NCBI GenBank assembly: GCA_964608965.1
Contig: CAZSPZ010000002.1
Coordinates: 1-64,000 of the forward strand
From: UBA10908 sp964608965
GTDB taxonomy: Bacteria; Bacillota; Clostridia; Peptostreptococcales; Anaerovoracaceae
Length of the DNA: 64,000 bases
Reading direction: 5' to 3'
Part shown: piece by piece, positions 7,432 through 16,297 of the stretch
How the letters are laid out: every line of letters begins with the position of its first letter
How positions within the stretch are numbered: the first letter of the stretch is position 1
The notes under the pieces: model-generated
Seen by the model: the letters and a program-made list of their open reading frames with translations, nothing else
The model's database searches: none
Told to the model about the DNA's origin: nothing
Position numbers and translations under genes: made by a program

Positions 7432-8838
7432 TCAGTCTTTTGGGTCGGCCGGAACGTATAAAACGTTAAAGTCGCATAGATTTGTTCCGGTGTTTCCGGT
7501 ATATATACACTCGTTTAAGGCGACAAGAGCTTCGTTCGTGGCGTGCTCTTTTAGTGCCTGTCTTAAATTAATGCCCATCGATAAAGATCTGTCGTATGTT
7601 TTGGAATCCGTTAACCCGCCGGCCATGATCGTGGTTCCGTCGGTTCCTTCGCTGTCGATGGAAAGCATGCAGGCACCCGGAGCGTCTTTTGCAACAAGCG
7701 CAAATCCTGTCGTCAGCTCTTGTGACGGTCCGCCGTGCCCCTTAATCACGGAATTATCGGGGATGTATGTGGTGGTTTCCCCGCCCGAAAACAGCAGGCA
7801 CGGCCTCTTAAACGGCCTGTCGTTCTTGAGCATTTCCTTCGCCAGGCTGGCCATCACCGCGCCGTAGTCCTTGCTTTCGCCCTCCGCATACGTGGTGAGT
7901 ATTGCAGCCGGTATTCCCCGCTCCTTCGCCACTTCCATCGCATATTTACAAGCGTCAGGCAGAGTATTGATCACATAATACGTTACGTTGCCTGCGGTTT
8001 TGGGCGTTTCCTGGTCGGGAGTGGCATGAATAAAGTATTCCGTCACGTTTTTGGGGAGCTTGTCCATAAGATCATGCTCTTTCAGAATTTTTCTTATGTC
8101 TTCGAATGTTACGGAATCGTACCCTACAGGCGTACCCATGATTGGCAACGGCTTCGTGTAATCTTCCATCTCGTCCAAACCCACCGCATCCCATATTTCG
8201 AAACACTCGATTTGCGTGCCCTTCGTAATACGCTGCCCAAGGCGCCCCCTGTTCATTCTGCACAAGTGGCCACGAACATCGTTGATGTCCATCACCCACA
8301 TGCCCGACTTGATCATTACATCCGTCGCGCCCTGCATTTCCTCCAGGGTAATGCCTTCCACCGGATATCCCATCAAAGCGGTGCAACCACCCGAAAGTCC
8401 GACCAGAAAAAGATCATCCTTTTCCATTTGATCCGCAATGGCTAAAATTCTTTTACACCCTTCGACGCCTCCGGCATTGGGCAGAGGATGCCCTCCGACA
8501 AAAACTTCCGTGTGCGCGTATACATCGGTATCTTCTTTGATCTTTACGATCACGACACCTTGCGTAAGCTTATCGCCAAGAATATCTTCGAAAGCGTGCG
8601 CCATATTGTTGGAGGCCTTTCCGGCGCAGAAAACGTAAACGCGCCTGTAATCCTCCAGATTCAGCTTTCTTTCTCCGATATGCAGAATATTATCTTCTCT
8701 GTGTATAAAGCTTTTTAATCGGTAATAAGAATCCAAACGCTTTAATACTTCATCCGTTATTTCTAACACCAGTTGACGAGAAGCTGTGTCACCATGTGAC
8801 AACAGCTCCTCTGTGTTTTTTATTTTAGCAAATATCAT
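7432..8838 (-). CDS. Glycerate 2-kinase (type 2, MOFRL family)
   Basis: A 468-residue protein with the N-terminal DUF4147 domain (FCAGKASNNMAHAFE; VVGGHPLPNAGG-like segment near residue 115; LSGGCTALM near 149) and the C-terminal MOFRL domain (LLFSGGETTTYI; GHGGPSQELTTGF; SEGTDGTTIMAGG). These enzymes phosphorylate D-glycerate at C2 to give 2-phosphoglycerate. It starts 21 nt after the dehydratase gene ends and ends 23 nt before the enolase homologue, so the three form one operon. Start chosen at the ATG with GAAAGG 8 nt upstream. Length is typical. Confidence 0.9.
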   Translation of the reverse strand: MIFAKIKNTEELLSHGDTASRQLVLEITDEVLKRLDSYYRLKSFIHREDNILHIGERKLNLEDYRRVYVFCAGKASNNMAHAFEDILGDKLTQGVVIVKIKEDTDVYAHTEVFVGGHPLPNAGGVEGCKRILAIADQMEKDDLFLVGLSGGCTALMGYPVEGITLEEMQGATDVMIKSGMWVMDINDVRGHLCRMNRGRLGQRITKGTQIECFEIWDAVGLDEMEDYTKPLPIMGTPVGYDSVTFEDIRKILKEHDLMDKLPKNVTEYFIHATPDQETPKTAGNVTYYVINTLPDACKYAMEVAKERGIPAAILTTYAEGESKDYGAVMASLAKEMLKNDRPFKRPCLLFSGGETTTYIPDNSVIKGHGGPSQELTTGFALVAKDAPGACMLSIDSEGTDGTTIMAGGLTDSKTYDRSLSMGINLRQALKEHATNEALVALNECIYTGNTGTNLCDFNVLYVPADPKD

Positions 8839-8859
8839 AGTTGCAGCCTTTCAATGGTA

Positions 8860-9999
8860 CTATTTGCGTAAAATTGTATATTTGTCCAACAATTCGAAAT
8901 CCGGCTCCACGCCAAGCCCCGGGAGCTTGGACATGGTAATGTAACCATCCGAATCGACTTTGATAGGTTGTTTCAGCATAATGTCTCTCATGCTGTATTC
9001 CCAATAAGGAGGATCGTAGCAATATTCGATAAACGGACAGGCACTTGTCGAAGCCGCCATCTGAAGGCTTGCCGCCAATCCCATCCCATGCGTCCACGTG
9101 TGGGGGGAAAACAGTTTATTTTCCGCCTCGATCAGCGCAACAATTTTTCTCGCGATGTGAAAGCCGCCGCAGAACGTAGGATCTGTCTGATAAATGTCGT
9201 AGCATCCGTACTTTATAAAATCGCGGAACTGATGGAGGTGAGAGTTGATCTCTCCGCCGGCGATGTTGATGCTCGTGCTCTGCCTTAGTTCGGCCAGCCC
9301 CTCGTAATCAAACTGGTGCATGGGCTCTTCCAGCCAAAGAATGTTCATTTCTTCGAGTGCTTGCGCCATTTGGATCGCTTTTTTTAAATCCCACCGCGCT
9401 ACGCTGCGCTTTCCCGTAAAGAACCAGGCCTGGTTCGCATCAACGGAAATATCGATCCGCCCGTTTGCTTTTTCGACAATTTTGCTGATGATTTTAAGGT
9501 CTTCTTTCGGATCGTCGTGATGCGCCCGAACTTTCATGATCTGGAAACCTTCGCTGATAAACCGCTCCATGTCTTCCAGTCGAGCTTCCACTGATTTGAG
9601 CGATCCTGTGCTGGCATAGGCAAGAACTCTGTCCTTTGCGCCGCCCATCATCTTGTAAATAGGTAAATTGCAATACTTTCCGAGTGCGTCCCAGCAGGCG
9701 ATTTCAACAATCCAAGGGCGATAAGCGTATTGTGCCGCATTGACAAGCCCTGTGGAAATCGCTTCGATCTCCGTTATATCCCTTCCGATGACCAGCGGTT
9801 TAATATGGCTTTCCCAAATTCCCGCAAGAAGCTGAGAGGAATCGCACGCGGCGCCGTAGCCATGAATACCGTCGTCGGTTATCACTTCGACAAGCGAAAC
9901 AAACAGCTTTGTTTCCGGGTTTGCAGGGTTCCATGTTGACGGATAGGGTTGGGCAAGGGGAATTTCCGCCAGCTGCAGCTTGACATCGACAATTTTCAT
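8860..9999 (-). CDS. Enolase-superfamily (mandelate racemase type) sugar-acid dehydratase
   Basis: A 379-residue member of the mandelate racemase/muconate-lactonizing group. The active-site pattern is visible: KxR at Lys156-Arg158 (IMKVRAHHDD), metal ligands Asp187 (DANQAW), Glu224/225 (WLEEP) and Glu250 (AGGE), then Asp273 with His300 (FSPHTWTHG) as the Asp-His dyad. Members usually dehydrate acid sugars such as galactonate, rhamnonate or glucarate; the substrate here cannot be told from sequence. It heads a minus-strand operon with glycerate 2-kinase and the enolase homologue, which points to breakdown of a sugar acid through glycerate. No aldolase or reductase for the middle steps is in the window. 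Confidence 0.85.
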   Translation of the reverse strand: MKIVDVKLQLAEIPLAQPYPSTWNPANPETKLFVSLVEVITDDGIHGYGAACDSSQLLAGIWESHIKPLVIGRDITEIEAISTGLVNAAQYAYRPWIVEIACWDALGKYCNLPIYKMMGGAKDRVLAYASTGSLKSVEARLEDMERFISEGFQIMKVRAHHDDPKEDLKIISKIVEKANGRIDISVDANQAWFFTGKRSVARWDLKKAIQMAQALEEMNILWLEEPMHQFDYEGLAELRQSTSINIAGGEINSHLHQFRDFIKYGCYDIYQTDPTFCGGFHIARKIVALIEAENKLFSPHTWTHGMGLAASLQMAASTSACPFIEYCYDPPYWEYSMRDIMLKQPIKVDSDGYITMSKLPGLGVEPDFELLDKYTILRK

Positions 10000-10066
10000 T
10001 TACAACCTCACTTTCTAAAACAAAGAAAAAAGCATCCATTTGCTCTTCTCTTTGTCCATAACCATA

Positions 10067-10570
10067 TTAGTGTTCGTCGTCCTTCTTTTCTTTTTCTTTA
10101 TAAAATTTTCCGGTCATGGCTTCTATGGTTACTTCGATAACCGCCACGCCTTTAATTGCGTTCGCAGGCATTGGAAGAGTTTCCAGTTCCGGCACGTATT
10201 TTTTTACAATCGCCCACAGCGCCGCTTCTTTTATATTAAAATCTTGAATCACTTCGGCTGTTCCGGTTATAATCACGCTTTCGTATTCGGTGTTTACGTT
10301 GCATGCGGTCTTTGGGTTTCTTGCCAGTTTAAACTTTCCGCATTTTTGAACTTCGAAGCCGACATAAGGGTTTTTCTTTAAATTGTCGAGTTTTTGACCC
10401 AGAGGAAGACCGTGCATATAAATTTTACCGTTAAGATACGCATAGTGCATCGGCGTAACATAGGGCCGTCCGTCTTCGTTGACGGTGGCGAAATGTCCGA
10501 TTTGCTGCTTGTTCAGCAATTTTTCCATCTGCTTTAACGTAAGCTGGTTTTCTCTCATTCTTTTTTGCAT
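10067..10570 (-). CDS. FMN-binding pyridoxamine-phosphate-oxidase-like protein (NimA-like)
   Basis: A 167-residue split-barrel flavoprotein. The pattern GHFATVNEDGRPYVTPMHYAY followed by IYMHG and a VGFEVQ strand fits the pyridoxamine 5'-phosphate oxidase superfamily, close to the nitroimidazole-resistance Nim proteins. Such proteins bind FMN, F420 or heme and reduce small molecules; the substrate is unknown. The C-terminus is highly charged. It sits 20 nt downstream of spo0J on the same strand, with no clear functional link. Confidence 0.8.
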   Translation of the reverse strand: MQKRMRENQLTLKQMEKLLNKQQIGHFATVNEDGRPYVTPMHYAYLNGKIYMHGLPLGQKLDNLKKNPYVGFEVQKCGKFKLARNPKTACNVNTEYESVIITGTAEVIQDFNIKEAALWAIVKKYVPELETLPMPANAIKGVAVIEVTIEAMTGKFYKEKEKKDDEH

Positions 10571-10590
10571 GACACTCTCCTAAAAATCAA

Positions 10591-11505
10591 TTACTCTACG
10601 GACAACAAAAGTTCCAAAAGCCGTTCCAGTTCTTCTCTGCTGTAATATTCAATCTCGATTTTTCCTTTGTTTGGGGCGCCGGGAAGTTTTACCTTTGTGC
10701 CTAAAGCGACACTCAGCGATTCTTCCATACGCTTTACGTCGGGATTTGATTTTTTTATGCTTCTGGGCTTAACGGATTTTTTCCCTGTGTATTTTTCGGT
10801 TTCCCTTACAGACCAGCCGTCTTTCGCGGCTTTTTCCGCTGCTTCGATCTGAAGACTTTGGTTGTCCATACCGGCAATGGCTCTTGCGTGGCCCGCTGTC
10901 AGCTTGTTTTCCATGACCAGTGTCTGCACTTCTTCCGGTAGTTTCAACAACCGTAGCGCATTGGAAACATAAGGGCGGGATTTGCCTACACTCGTAGCCA
11001 CCTGATCTTGCGTAAGACTGTACACGTCGATCATTTCTTTCAGTCCGCGCGCCTCTTCTATGATGTTCAAATCTTCCCTTTGCATGTTCTCGATCAGCGC
11101 AAAAAGCATATTTTGCTTTTCATCCAGACTGCGTATGATTGCGGGAATGACCTTTAGTCCGGCTTTCCTTGCTGCCCGATAACGGCGTTCGCCTGCGACA
11201 ATTTCATAGCCTCTCTCCGACGGACGCAGTAGTATAGGCTGTATGACGCCGTGTGTCCGAACGGAATTTGTCAAATCCTGTAAAGCATCTTCGTCGAATA
11301 TCGTTCTGGGCTGATTTGCATTCGGTTTAATTTCATCCAATTGAATAAAAACCACGTTTTCGCCATGATCCTTCGTGGAAACCGTGGTTTTTGATTGTTG
11401 GGTATCGTCTGTCTCTTTTACACTGGTGGCTTCCGGATGAAAATCTATATCCGCAAAAAGGGAATTGAGCCCGCGGCCCAGGCCTCCCTGTTTAACTTTT
11501 GCCAT
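10591..11505 (-). CDS. spo0J: Chromosome partitioning protein ParB/Spo0J
   Basis: A 304-residue ParB-family CTPase clamp that loads at parS and recruits condensin to the origin. Visible: N-terminal Soj-contact segment (KQGGLGRGLNSLF), the CTP-binding motifs (PNANQPRTIFDE, then VAGERRYRAARKAG with the Arg patch), the helix-turn-helix (LTQDQVATSVGKSRPYVSNALRLL region near 160-185), and a C-terminal dimerisation part ending in LLELLLSVE. It follows soj by 3 nt with GGAGG before the ATG. Two consensus parS sites lie about 1.4 kb upstream (12923 and 12978). Confidence 0.97.
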   Translation of the reverse strand: MAKVKQGGLGRGLNSLFADIDFHPEATSVKETDDTQQSKTTVSTKDHGENVVFIQLDEIKPNANQPRTIFDEDALQDLTNSVRTHGVIQPILLRPSERGYEIVAGERRYRAARKAGLKVIPAIIRSLDEKQNMLFALIENMQREDLNIIEEARGLKEMIDVYSLTQDQVATSVGKSRPYVSNALRLLKLPEEVQTLVMENKLTAGHARAIAGMDNQSLQIEAAEKAAKDGWSVRETEKYTGKKSVKPRSIKKSNPDVKRMEESLSVALGTKVKLPGAPNKGKIEIEYYSREELERLLELLLSVE

Positions 11506-11508
11506 GGC

Positions 11509-12276
11509 TTATCCCTCCGATTCAAGAAATTCAACTGCAAATGCCTGGTATGCTATAGCACCTTTGGACTTGGGATCATAGGTGGTGATCGGCAGTCCGT
11601 AGCTTGGGGCCTCTGCAAGACGCACATTCCGTGGAATGATGGTGGAGTAAAGCTTGTTCCCGAAATATTTTTTCACTTCTTCCACCACTTGAATGGAAAG
11701 GTTGGTTCTGCCGTCGAACATGGAAAGAATGACTCCTTCTATCTGCAGCAAGGGGTTTAAGCTCCTTTTTACAAGTTCGATCGTACTGATCAGTTGGCTG
11801 ACGCCTTCCAAAGCGTAGAATTCGCATTGGATGGGAATCAGGACGCTGTCAACCGCTGTTAAAGCGTTAATTGTAAGCAATCCCAACGATGGCGGACAAT
11901 CTATAAAAATGTAATCGTAATTGTTTCTGATTTTATCAAGCGCCTTTTTTAGGCGTTTTTCTCTGCCTTCCAACTGCACGAGTTCAATTTCCGCGCCGGC
12001 CAAGTCCACACTTGCAGGAAGAATATCAAGATTCTTTATGCCCGTGCTTAAAATTGCACTCCGCGGATCCATATCATCATTGATCAGAAGTTCATAGCTT
12101 GTATTCTCTAAAGTCTTTTTAGATATGCCAAGTCCACTGGTTGTATTTCCCTGCGGATCTATATCCAGAACGAGAATTTTCTTCCCTTTTAATGCCAGAC
12201 ACGCAGCAAGGTTGATATTTGTGGTCGTCTTTCCCACGCCGCCCTTCTGGTTAAATATGGCGATTGCTTTTCCCAT
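11509..12276 (-). CDS. soj: Chromosome partitioning ATPase ParA/Soj
   Basis: A 255-residue deviant-Walker ATPase. KGGVGKTTT at residues 11-19 carries the signature and catalytic lysines, LDIDPQGNT near 38-46 is Walker A', and FIDCPPSLG near 125 is Walker B. It works with Spo0J in origin segregation and, in Bacillus, regulates DnaA. Soj and Spo0J overlap in context as a two-gene operon about 13 kb from the origin, as in many Firmicutes. Length is typical. Confidence 0.97.
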   Translation of the reverse strand: MGKAIAIFNQKGGVGKTTTNINLAACLALKGKKILVLDIDPQGNTTSGLGISKKTLENTSYELLINDDMDPRSAILSTGIKNLDILPASVDLAGAEIELVQLEGREKRLKKALDKIRNNYDYIFIDCPPSLGLLTINALTAVDSVLIPIQCEFYALEGVSQLISTIELVKRSLNPLLQIEGVILSMFDGRTNLSIQVVEEVKKYFGNKLYSTIIPRNVRLAEAPSYGLPITTYDPKSKGAIAYQAFAVEFLESEG

Positions 12277-12384
12277 TTTTTCACTCCGTCTCCCTGATTG
12301 TGGCGTATTTTACCCGCACTTAATTATATAGTATAGCGTGCTAATATACTACTGTATTTTCTTGTCATTCTCTTTCATCCATCA

Positions 12385-12804
12385 TTATTTGCCGGTTTTT
12401 ACATCTCTGTAAGATACTAATGTACAGCCTTTCGCGGCAATTAAATCCCTGGTCCCCTGTGCGCTTTTTGGCGTTTCTCCTCCGCCCGAACAGACGAACA
12501 GTTCCACTTCTTTGTCCGCGGGAAGAAGCGCAACAATTGCGTTAAATGGAGGTGCAGGAAAGCCGCCCCAAACAGGTGTGCCGATAATAATTTTATCGAA
12601 TTCACCCAAATCGATCCCCGGGGCTTTAATTTCAGAGGGTCTTCTCTTCATGGCATCGGGACATCCCTTAAAGAGAGCGTTAAAAAAGTTTCTTTTCTTC
12701 ACCTCTTCAATTTCGCATAGCGAGGCGTTTTTTTCGGCGGCGATTCTTTGCGCTTCGGCTTTTGTTCTTCCGCCCAGAGAGTAATATATAACGATTGTTT
12801 TCAT
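12385..12804 (-). CDS. Flavodoxin-family protein
   Basis: A 139-residue flavodoxin fold. The FMN phosphate-binding loop is at the N-terminus (IYYSLGGRTKAEA), followed by IIIGTPVWGGFPAPP and VCSGGGETPK, which line the flavin in this family. It probably carries electrons in a redox reaction; the partner is not evident. A promoter lies upstream (12866-12894). It is transcribed away from the parS sites. Confidence 0.8.
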   Translation of the reverse strand: MKTIVIYYSLGGRTKAEAQRIAAEKNASLCEIEEVKKRNFFNALFKGCPDAMKRRPSEIKAPGIDLGEFDKIIIGTPVWGGFPAPPFNAIVALLPADKEVELFVCSGGGETPKSAQGTRDLIAAKGCTLVSYRDVKTGK

Positions 12805-12865
12805 GGGATGTCTCCATTTCTATCTTCTTATAAACTTTGTTTGAGCCATCAGTGGCATTGAATAC

Positions 12866-12894
12866 ATTATAATCAGATTCTCTGCGCTTTTAAA
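12866..12894 (-). promoter_or_regulatory. Promoter of the flavodoxin gene
   Basis: Minus strand: TTTAAA (12894-12889), 17-nt spacer, perfect TATAAT (12871-12866), about 60 nt before the start codon. Confidence 0.55.
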
Positions 12895-12922
12895 TGTAAA
12901 ACCGCAGATTATTTTCAAATAA

Positions 12923-12938
12923 TGTTTCACGTGAAACA
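12923..12938. other. parS site 1
   Basis: Exact match to the Spo0J/ParB consensus TGTTTCACGTGAAACA, within a 20-bp perfect palindrome. It lies about 0.65 kb upstream of the soj start. Spo0J loads here and spreads; the neighbouring soj-spo0J operon encodes the partners. Confidence 0.97.
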
Positions 12939-12971
12939 TTGGCGCGTTTTATCTGTATCGATAAAAATAAA

Positions 12972-12999
12972 AAGAGATGTTTCACGTGAAACATCTCTT
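12972..12999. other. parS site 2 embedded in a 28-bp palindrome/terminator
   Basis: The 16-bp consensus parS lies at 12978-12993 inside a perfect 28-bp palindrome (AAGAGA arm ends). On the minus strand the palindrome is followed by TTTTTATTTTTAT (12971-12959) and begins 4 nt after the MerR-gene stop codon. The same DNA therefore has the form of an intrinsic terminator. Match to parS is direct; terminator activity is inferred. Confidence 0.9.
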
Positions 13000-13003
13000 G
13001 AGT

Positions 13004-13813
13004 TTACTTTCTTTTTATTGGTATTTGAAGTTCCGTCAACCAGTCTTCTTTGCTTTCCTTGTTCCATATCCCGTCGATATAGCGCTCTCTGGGATCAGCG
13101 GCTATAACATACCCGTTTTCTTCTATCCACTTAAAAGCAAATGCGTACGCTTTTCCCAAATCCGGGTAATCACCCTTGTGCATTACGGACAATGCATTCA
13201 TGGGATCCATCTTTTTAAATACGATGCCGTTAAAATCGGGTCGCATTCCGTCGACGGCTTCGCAATATTCGATGTTGATGTCGCTTTCCTTGTATTCTTT
13301 ATCAAGATAGATAATAAAACAATATTCGGGAACAATGCACTTTAAATCCGGATATTTTTCTTTGACTTCTTGCGCAATGGCAGGAAGTACGTGAAAATAT
13401 GCATCGTAATTAGGTACGGTCAACTTTTTTGAATAAACGATACACTCCCGAAGTTCTTTAATGGTCGCCTGATAATTCATAAATTCCTTCTCCTTTTGCT
13501 CTTGTAAGATAAAATTGATCCTTCTGAGTTTTTCGCTGTTTTCGGTGAGATCGGCAATCAGTTCGGCTTTTCTCTGCCGGAGAATATTTTCCACATCATT
13601 TCCCGAAAGAATATTCCTTACTTCTTCTATCGTTAGGCCGACTTGACGCAAAGACTGAATTTTATGAAGCCTTAACAGCTGGTTTGTGGTATACATCCGA
13701 TACCCGGTAAATCGATCCGTCGTCTCCGGCTCTAAAAGTCCGATTTCGTCGTAATACCGAATGGTTTTTATCGTCGTTTTGCTCATTTTTGAAAATTCGC
13801 CGATCCGAAACAC
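13004..13813 (-). CDS. MerR-family transcriptional regulator with GyrI-like effector domain
   Basis: A 269-residue regulator. Residues 1-70 are the MerR winged helix (FRIGEFSKMSKTTIKTIRYYDEIGLL, with YRMYTTNQLLRL), 75-115 a coiled coil, and about 120-265 a GyrI-like small-molecule-binding domain. The GTG at 13813 is chosen as start because AGGAGG lies 6 nt upstream; an ATG 9 codons earlier has no such site and would add residues absent from the family. Its target is unknown; the racemase and FMN-reductase genes lie just upstream on the same strand. Its 3' end runs into parS site 2. Confidence 0.88.
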   Translation of the reverse strand: MFRIGEFSKMSKTTIKTIRYYDEIGLLEPETTDRFTGYRMYTTNQLLRLHKIQSLRQVGLTIEEVRNILSGNDVENILRQRKAELIADLTENSEKLRRINFILQEQKEKEFMNYQATIKELRECIVYSKKLTVPNYDAYFHVLPAIAQEVKEKYPDLKCIVPEYCFIIYLDKEYKESDINIEYCEAVDGMRPDFNGIVFKKMDPMNALSVMHKGDYPDLGKAYAFAFKWIEENGYVIAADPRERYIDGIWNKESKEDWLTELQIPIKRK

Positions 13814-13899
13814 AGTGCACCTCCTTTCATCTAAATTCATCTTACAAGCTCCCCTTAGGGGAGAGTCAACAGGCTGTTTTATATTTTTTTCGATTTCTT

Positions 13900-14595
13900 T
13901 TATTTCTTTTGCAAGGCAGCAAGCGCAGCGCTTTTGGCATGGATGAGGGTCGTATCGAAAAGGGGAACAGACGTATCGCTTTGGCTTACAAGCATGCCGA
14001 TTTCGGTACAGCCTAAAATGACTCCCTGCGCTCCTTTTTCAGACAGCTCCTGAATGATTCTTAAAAAAGCAAGTTTTGAGCTGTCTTTTATTTTGCCAAG
14101 ACACAGTTCTGTAAAGATCACATGATTTATAATATCAATGTCCGCTTCGTTCGGTATCAACACTTCGATACCTCTTTGTGTCAATTTATCTTTATAGAAA
14201 TTCTGAAGCATCGTGTATTTCGTTCCCAGCAACGCAACTTTGGAGATACTTTTTTCGGTCAGCACGTCTGCGGTAACTTCCGCAATATGGAGCAGAGGGA
14301 TATTGATCATGCTCTGCACTTGCGGCGCCACTTTGTGCATGGTGTTTGTGCATATGACAATAAATTCCGCGCCGGCAGCCTCCAGCTTGGCGGCCGCATC
14401 GCCCAGAATTTTTCCGCTCTCTTCCCATTTGCCTTCGGCTTGCAATTTTTCGATTTCCGCAAACTCCACGCTATAAAGAATGCAGCGGGCAGAGTGCAAT
14501 CCGCCCAGCTTTTCTTTTATTGTCTCGTTAATGATTCTATAGTACGGTATCGTGCTTTCCCAACTCATTCCGCCTATCAAGCCTATCGTTTTCAT
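13900..14595 (-). CDS. Aspartate/glutamate racemase-family protein
   Basis: A 231-residue cofactor-independent racemase fold. The two catalytic cysteines are present: Cys82 (VICTNTMH) and Cys196 (LGCTEIG), and the N-terminal GGMSWEST is typical of aspartate racemases of the YgeA/RacX type. It would interconvert L- and D-amino acids, possibly for cell-wall use. The substrate is uncertain. It is 12 nt downstream of the FMN-reductase gene, so the two may be co-transcribed. Confidence 0.87.
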   Translation of the reverse strand: MKTIGLIGGMSWESTIPYYRIINETIKEKLGGLHSARCILYSVEFAEIEKLQAEGKWEESGKILGDAAAKLEAAGAEFIVICTNTMHKVAPQVQSMINIPLLHIAEVTADVLTEKSISKVALLGTKYTMLQNFYKDKLTQRGIEVLIPNEADIDIINHVIFTELCLGKIKDSSKLAFLRIIQELSEKGAQGVILGCTEIGMLVSQSDTSVPLFDTTLIHAKSAALAALQKK

Positions 14596-14607
14596 GAATT
14601 TCCCTCG

Positions 14608-15573
14608 TCAATCCTTCGTATTTACTATGCAATCATGCCCGTTGCTCTTTTCTTCTTCGATGATCTTAATCGCCCTGTTCACAAAAGTTTCGCCAAGATC
14701 TCTGCAACTTTTTGAAAAAGAGCTCCATCGCAATAAAATAGGTTCGCAGCTCTCTTTATATGCGCAGTCAAGAAGCTGGCTTAGTAGCGCCGGGCTTTCT
14801 TCCCCGGAAAAAAGAAGTTGATTTAATGTTGGCGGATTTTCTTCTGCGCCTACAAGCGTTTGGCTTAGCCCCTCGGAGTTTTCTTTGGCGTTAAATCGCT
14901 TATCGCTTATAAACAATTTAGCCATTTCCATGTAAAACCCTTGTATATCATGGAATTGATTGCCGTCCAGAATCACTTCTTTTCTGTATATGGACTCGAC
15001 AGCTTCCATTTTCATCAGGCGATCGGCAAACGCAACCGCTCCGCTTACTGCTTCTGCGCTCTGAAACGATCTTATATCCTGCGTATCCCGAACGGAATAT
15101 AAGCCCAAATACTTCAGTTTTGAATGGACGCAAAGTCTTTTGATGCCTTCTTCGAAAGGATCGTTTGCATAATCCGCCTTATAGCCGTGCGTCGTGAGCA
15201 GCGCAAGCGATTTACCCGCCCAAAGGGAACCTGTTGCTGTTCCGTAATACTTGTTCATGCCATAATGGCGGTCCAAAAGCGCTTTCATTTGCGACGTGCA
15301 GTACCAGGTATAAATAGGCGTGGCAAGAACGATACAGTCCACCGCTGTGATCTTCTCCACAATAGCCGCGACATCATCCTTTTGAACACAGCCGTATTCG
15401 CCTTGTACATTCTGGCAATGATGGCAGCCTGTACACGGCAGTATTTTCTTGCCGGCCAAAGATATCTGTTCAACGAAAGCACCGTTTTCCTTCAGTCTTG
15501 CAGAAAAGGGCTTCAGTAATTCTGCGGTGTTCCCGTTTTGCCGGGGACTGCCATTAATAATCAGAAATTTCAT
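14608..15573 (-). CDS. NADPH-dependent FMN reductase / iron-sulfur-flavoprotein-like
   Basis: A 321-residue flavodoxin-fold reductase. The N-terminus (LIINGSPRQNGNTAELL) is the FMN-binding loop, and a cysteine cluster CTGCHHC with a fourth Cys ten residues on (GCVQKDD) is of the kind seen in iron-sulfur flavoproteins. ATPIYTWYCTSQMK lines the flavin. About 110 C-terminal residues after the core are not recognised. The ATG at 15573 is used because the protein then starts at the conserved MKFLIING; an upstream ATG at 15678 would overlap the LysE gene and adds unrelated residues. Confidence 0.8.
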   Translation of the reverse strand: MKFLIINGSPRQNGNTAELLKPFSARLKENGAFVEQISLAGKKILPCTGCHHCQNVQGEYGCVQKDDVAAIVEKITAVDCIVLATPIYTWYCTSQMKALLDRHYGMNKYYGTATGSLWAGKSLALLTTHGYKADYANDPFEEGIKRLCVHSKLKYLGLYSVRDTQDIRSFQSAEAVSGAVAFADRLMKMEAVESIYRKEVILDGNQFHDIQGFYMEMAKLFISDKRFNAKENSEGLSQTLVGAEENPPTLNQLLFSGEESPALLSQLLDCAYKESCEPILLRWSSFSKSCRDLGETFVNRAIKIIEEEKSNGHDCIVNTKD

Positions 15574-15646
15574 CAATCTAACCTTTCCTTGTTCTCGTGT
15601 CGTTTTCTCGGCAATAGTATGACGAATAATTGTCTTATCTTTATAA

Positions 15647-16282
15647 TCAAACGCCATCGCTTTTAGCCTCCTTCGCAAGAAACAGTTTCAACCCAAAATA
15701 TATTAAAAAGACTCCGACAGCGAAGTTCAGTATTTTTACGGCTGTTTCCGGAATAAAGCTGGACAAAACAGTGCCAAGCAGCGAAACTCCCGTAAGAAAA
15801 ATCAGCGTCGATATCATGACCCCGACGCCAAAATAGAATAGTTCCTTGGAGTTATACTTGTTTTCCGCTACCTGCGTTGAAAAAATTCCGCTAAAGAAAA
15901 TAATAGTCAAAGGATTTGACGCGGTAAGAAATACACATTTTAGAAAGAGATTATCGCCCTGCGAAGCAGAGAAAATTGAAATTCCGGGCAAAAGCGTTGC
16001 GCCGAAAACGGCCATGATGATATTGAGCCCGAATAAAACCAAAACAATACAGCCGAAAAGCTTCATTCCCTTTTGAATTTTCTCGCTTTTCATCAACCTC
16101 GAAACACCAAGGCCTGCCAAGATCATATAAAGAATATCCACGACCGCAATACCGGCCACCACGGTCATACCCCTCCAAAATCCATCGCTCATGGCAGTAT
16201 TGAACGTCATTAAGCACATAGGCCCGATGGCCAATTGTAACAGAACCCCAAACTTTACTCCGCTTGTGATTACGTTCTTCAT
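15647..16282 (-). CDS. LysE/RhtB-family amino-acid exporter
   Basis: A 211-residue integral membrane protein with about six hydrophobic segments. The N-terminal IGPMCLMTFNTAMSDGFWRG corresponds to the conserved GPG/N-terminal signature of LysE transporters, and LTASNPLTIIFFSGIF is the second family motif. It likely exports an amino acid or derivative. It lies 15 nt downstream of rsmG on the same strand and may be the tail of the mnmE-mnmG-rsmG transcript. Confidence 0.87.
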   Translation of the reverse strand: MKNVITSGVKFGVLLQLAIGPMCLMTFNTAMSDGFWRGMTVVAGIAVVDILYMILAGLGVSRLMKSEKIQKGMKLFGCIVLVLFGLNIIMAVFGATLLPGISIFSASQGDNLFLKCVFLTASNPLTIIFFSGIFSTQVAENKYNSKELFYFGVGVMISTLIFLTGVSLLGTVLSSFIPETAVKILNFAVGVFLIYFGLKLFLAKEAKSDGV

Positions 16283-16297
16283 TGTGATCCTTTCTTA

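Noticed and set aside
6624..8445. Long plus-strand ORFs opposite the enolase homologue and glycerate kinase
   Set aside because: They are antisense shadows without ribosome sites or recognisable domains; the minus-strand genes have clear motifs.
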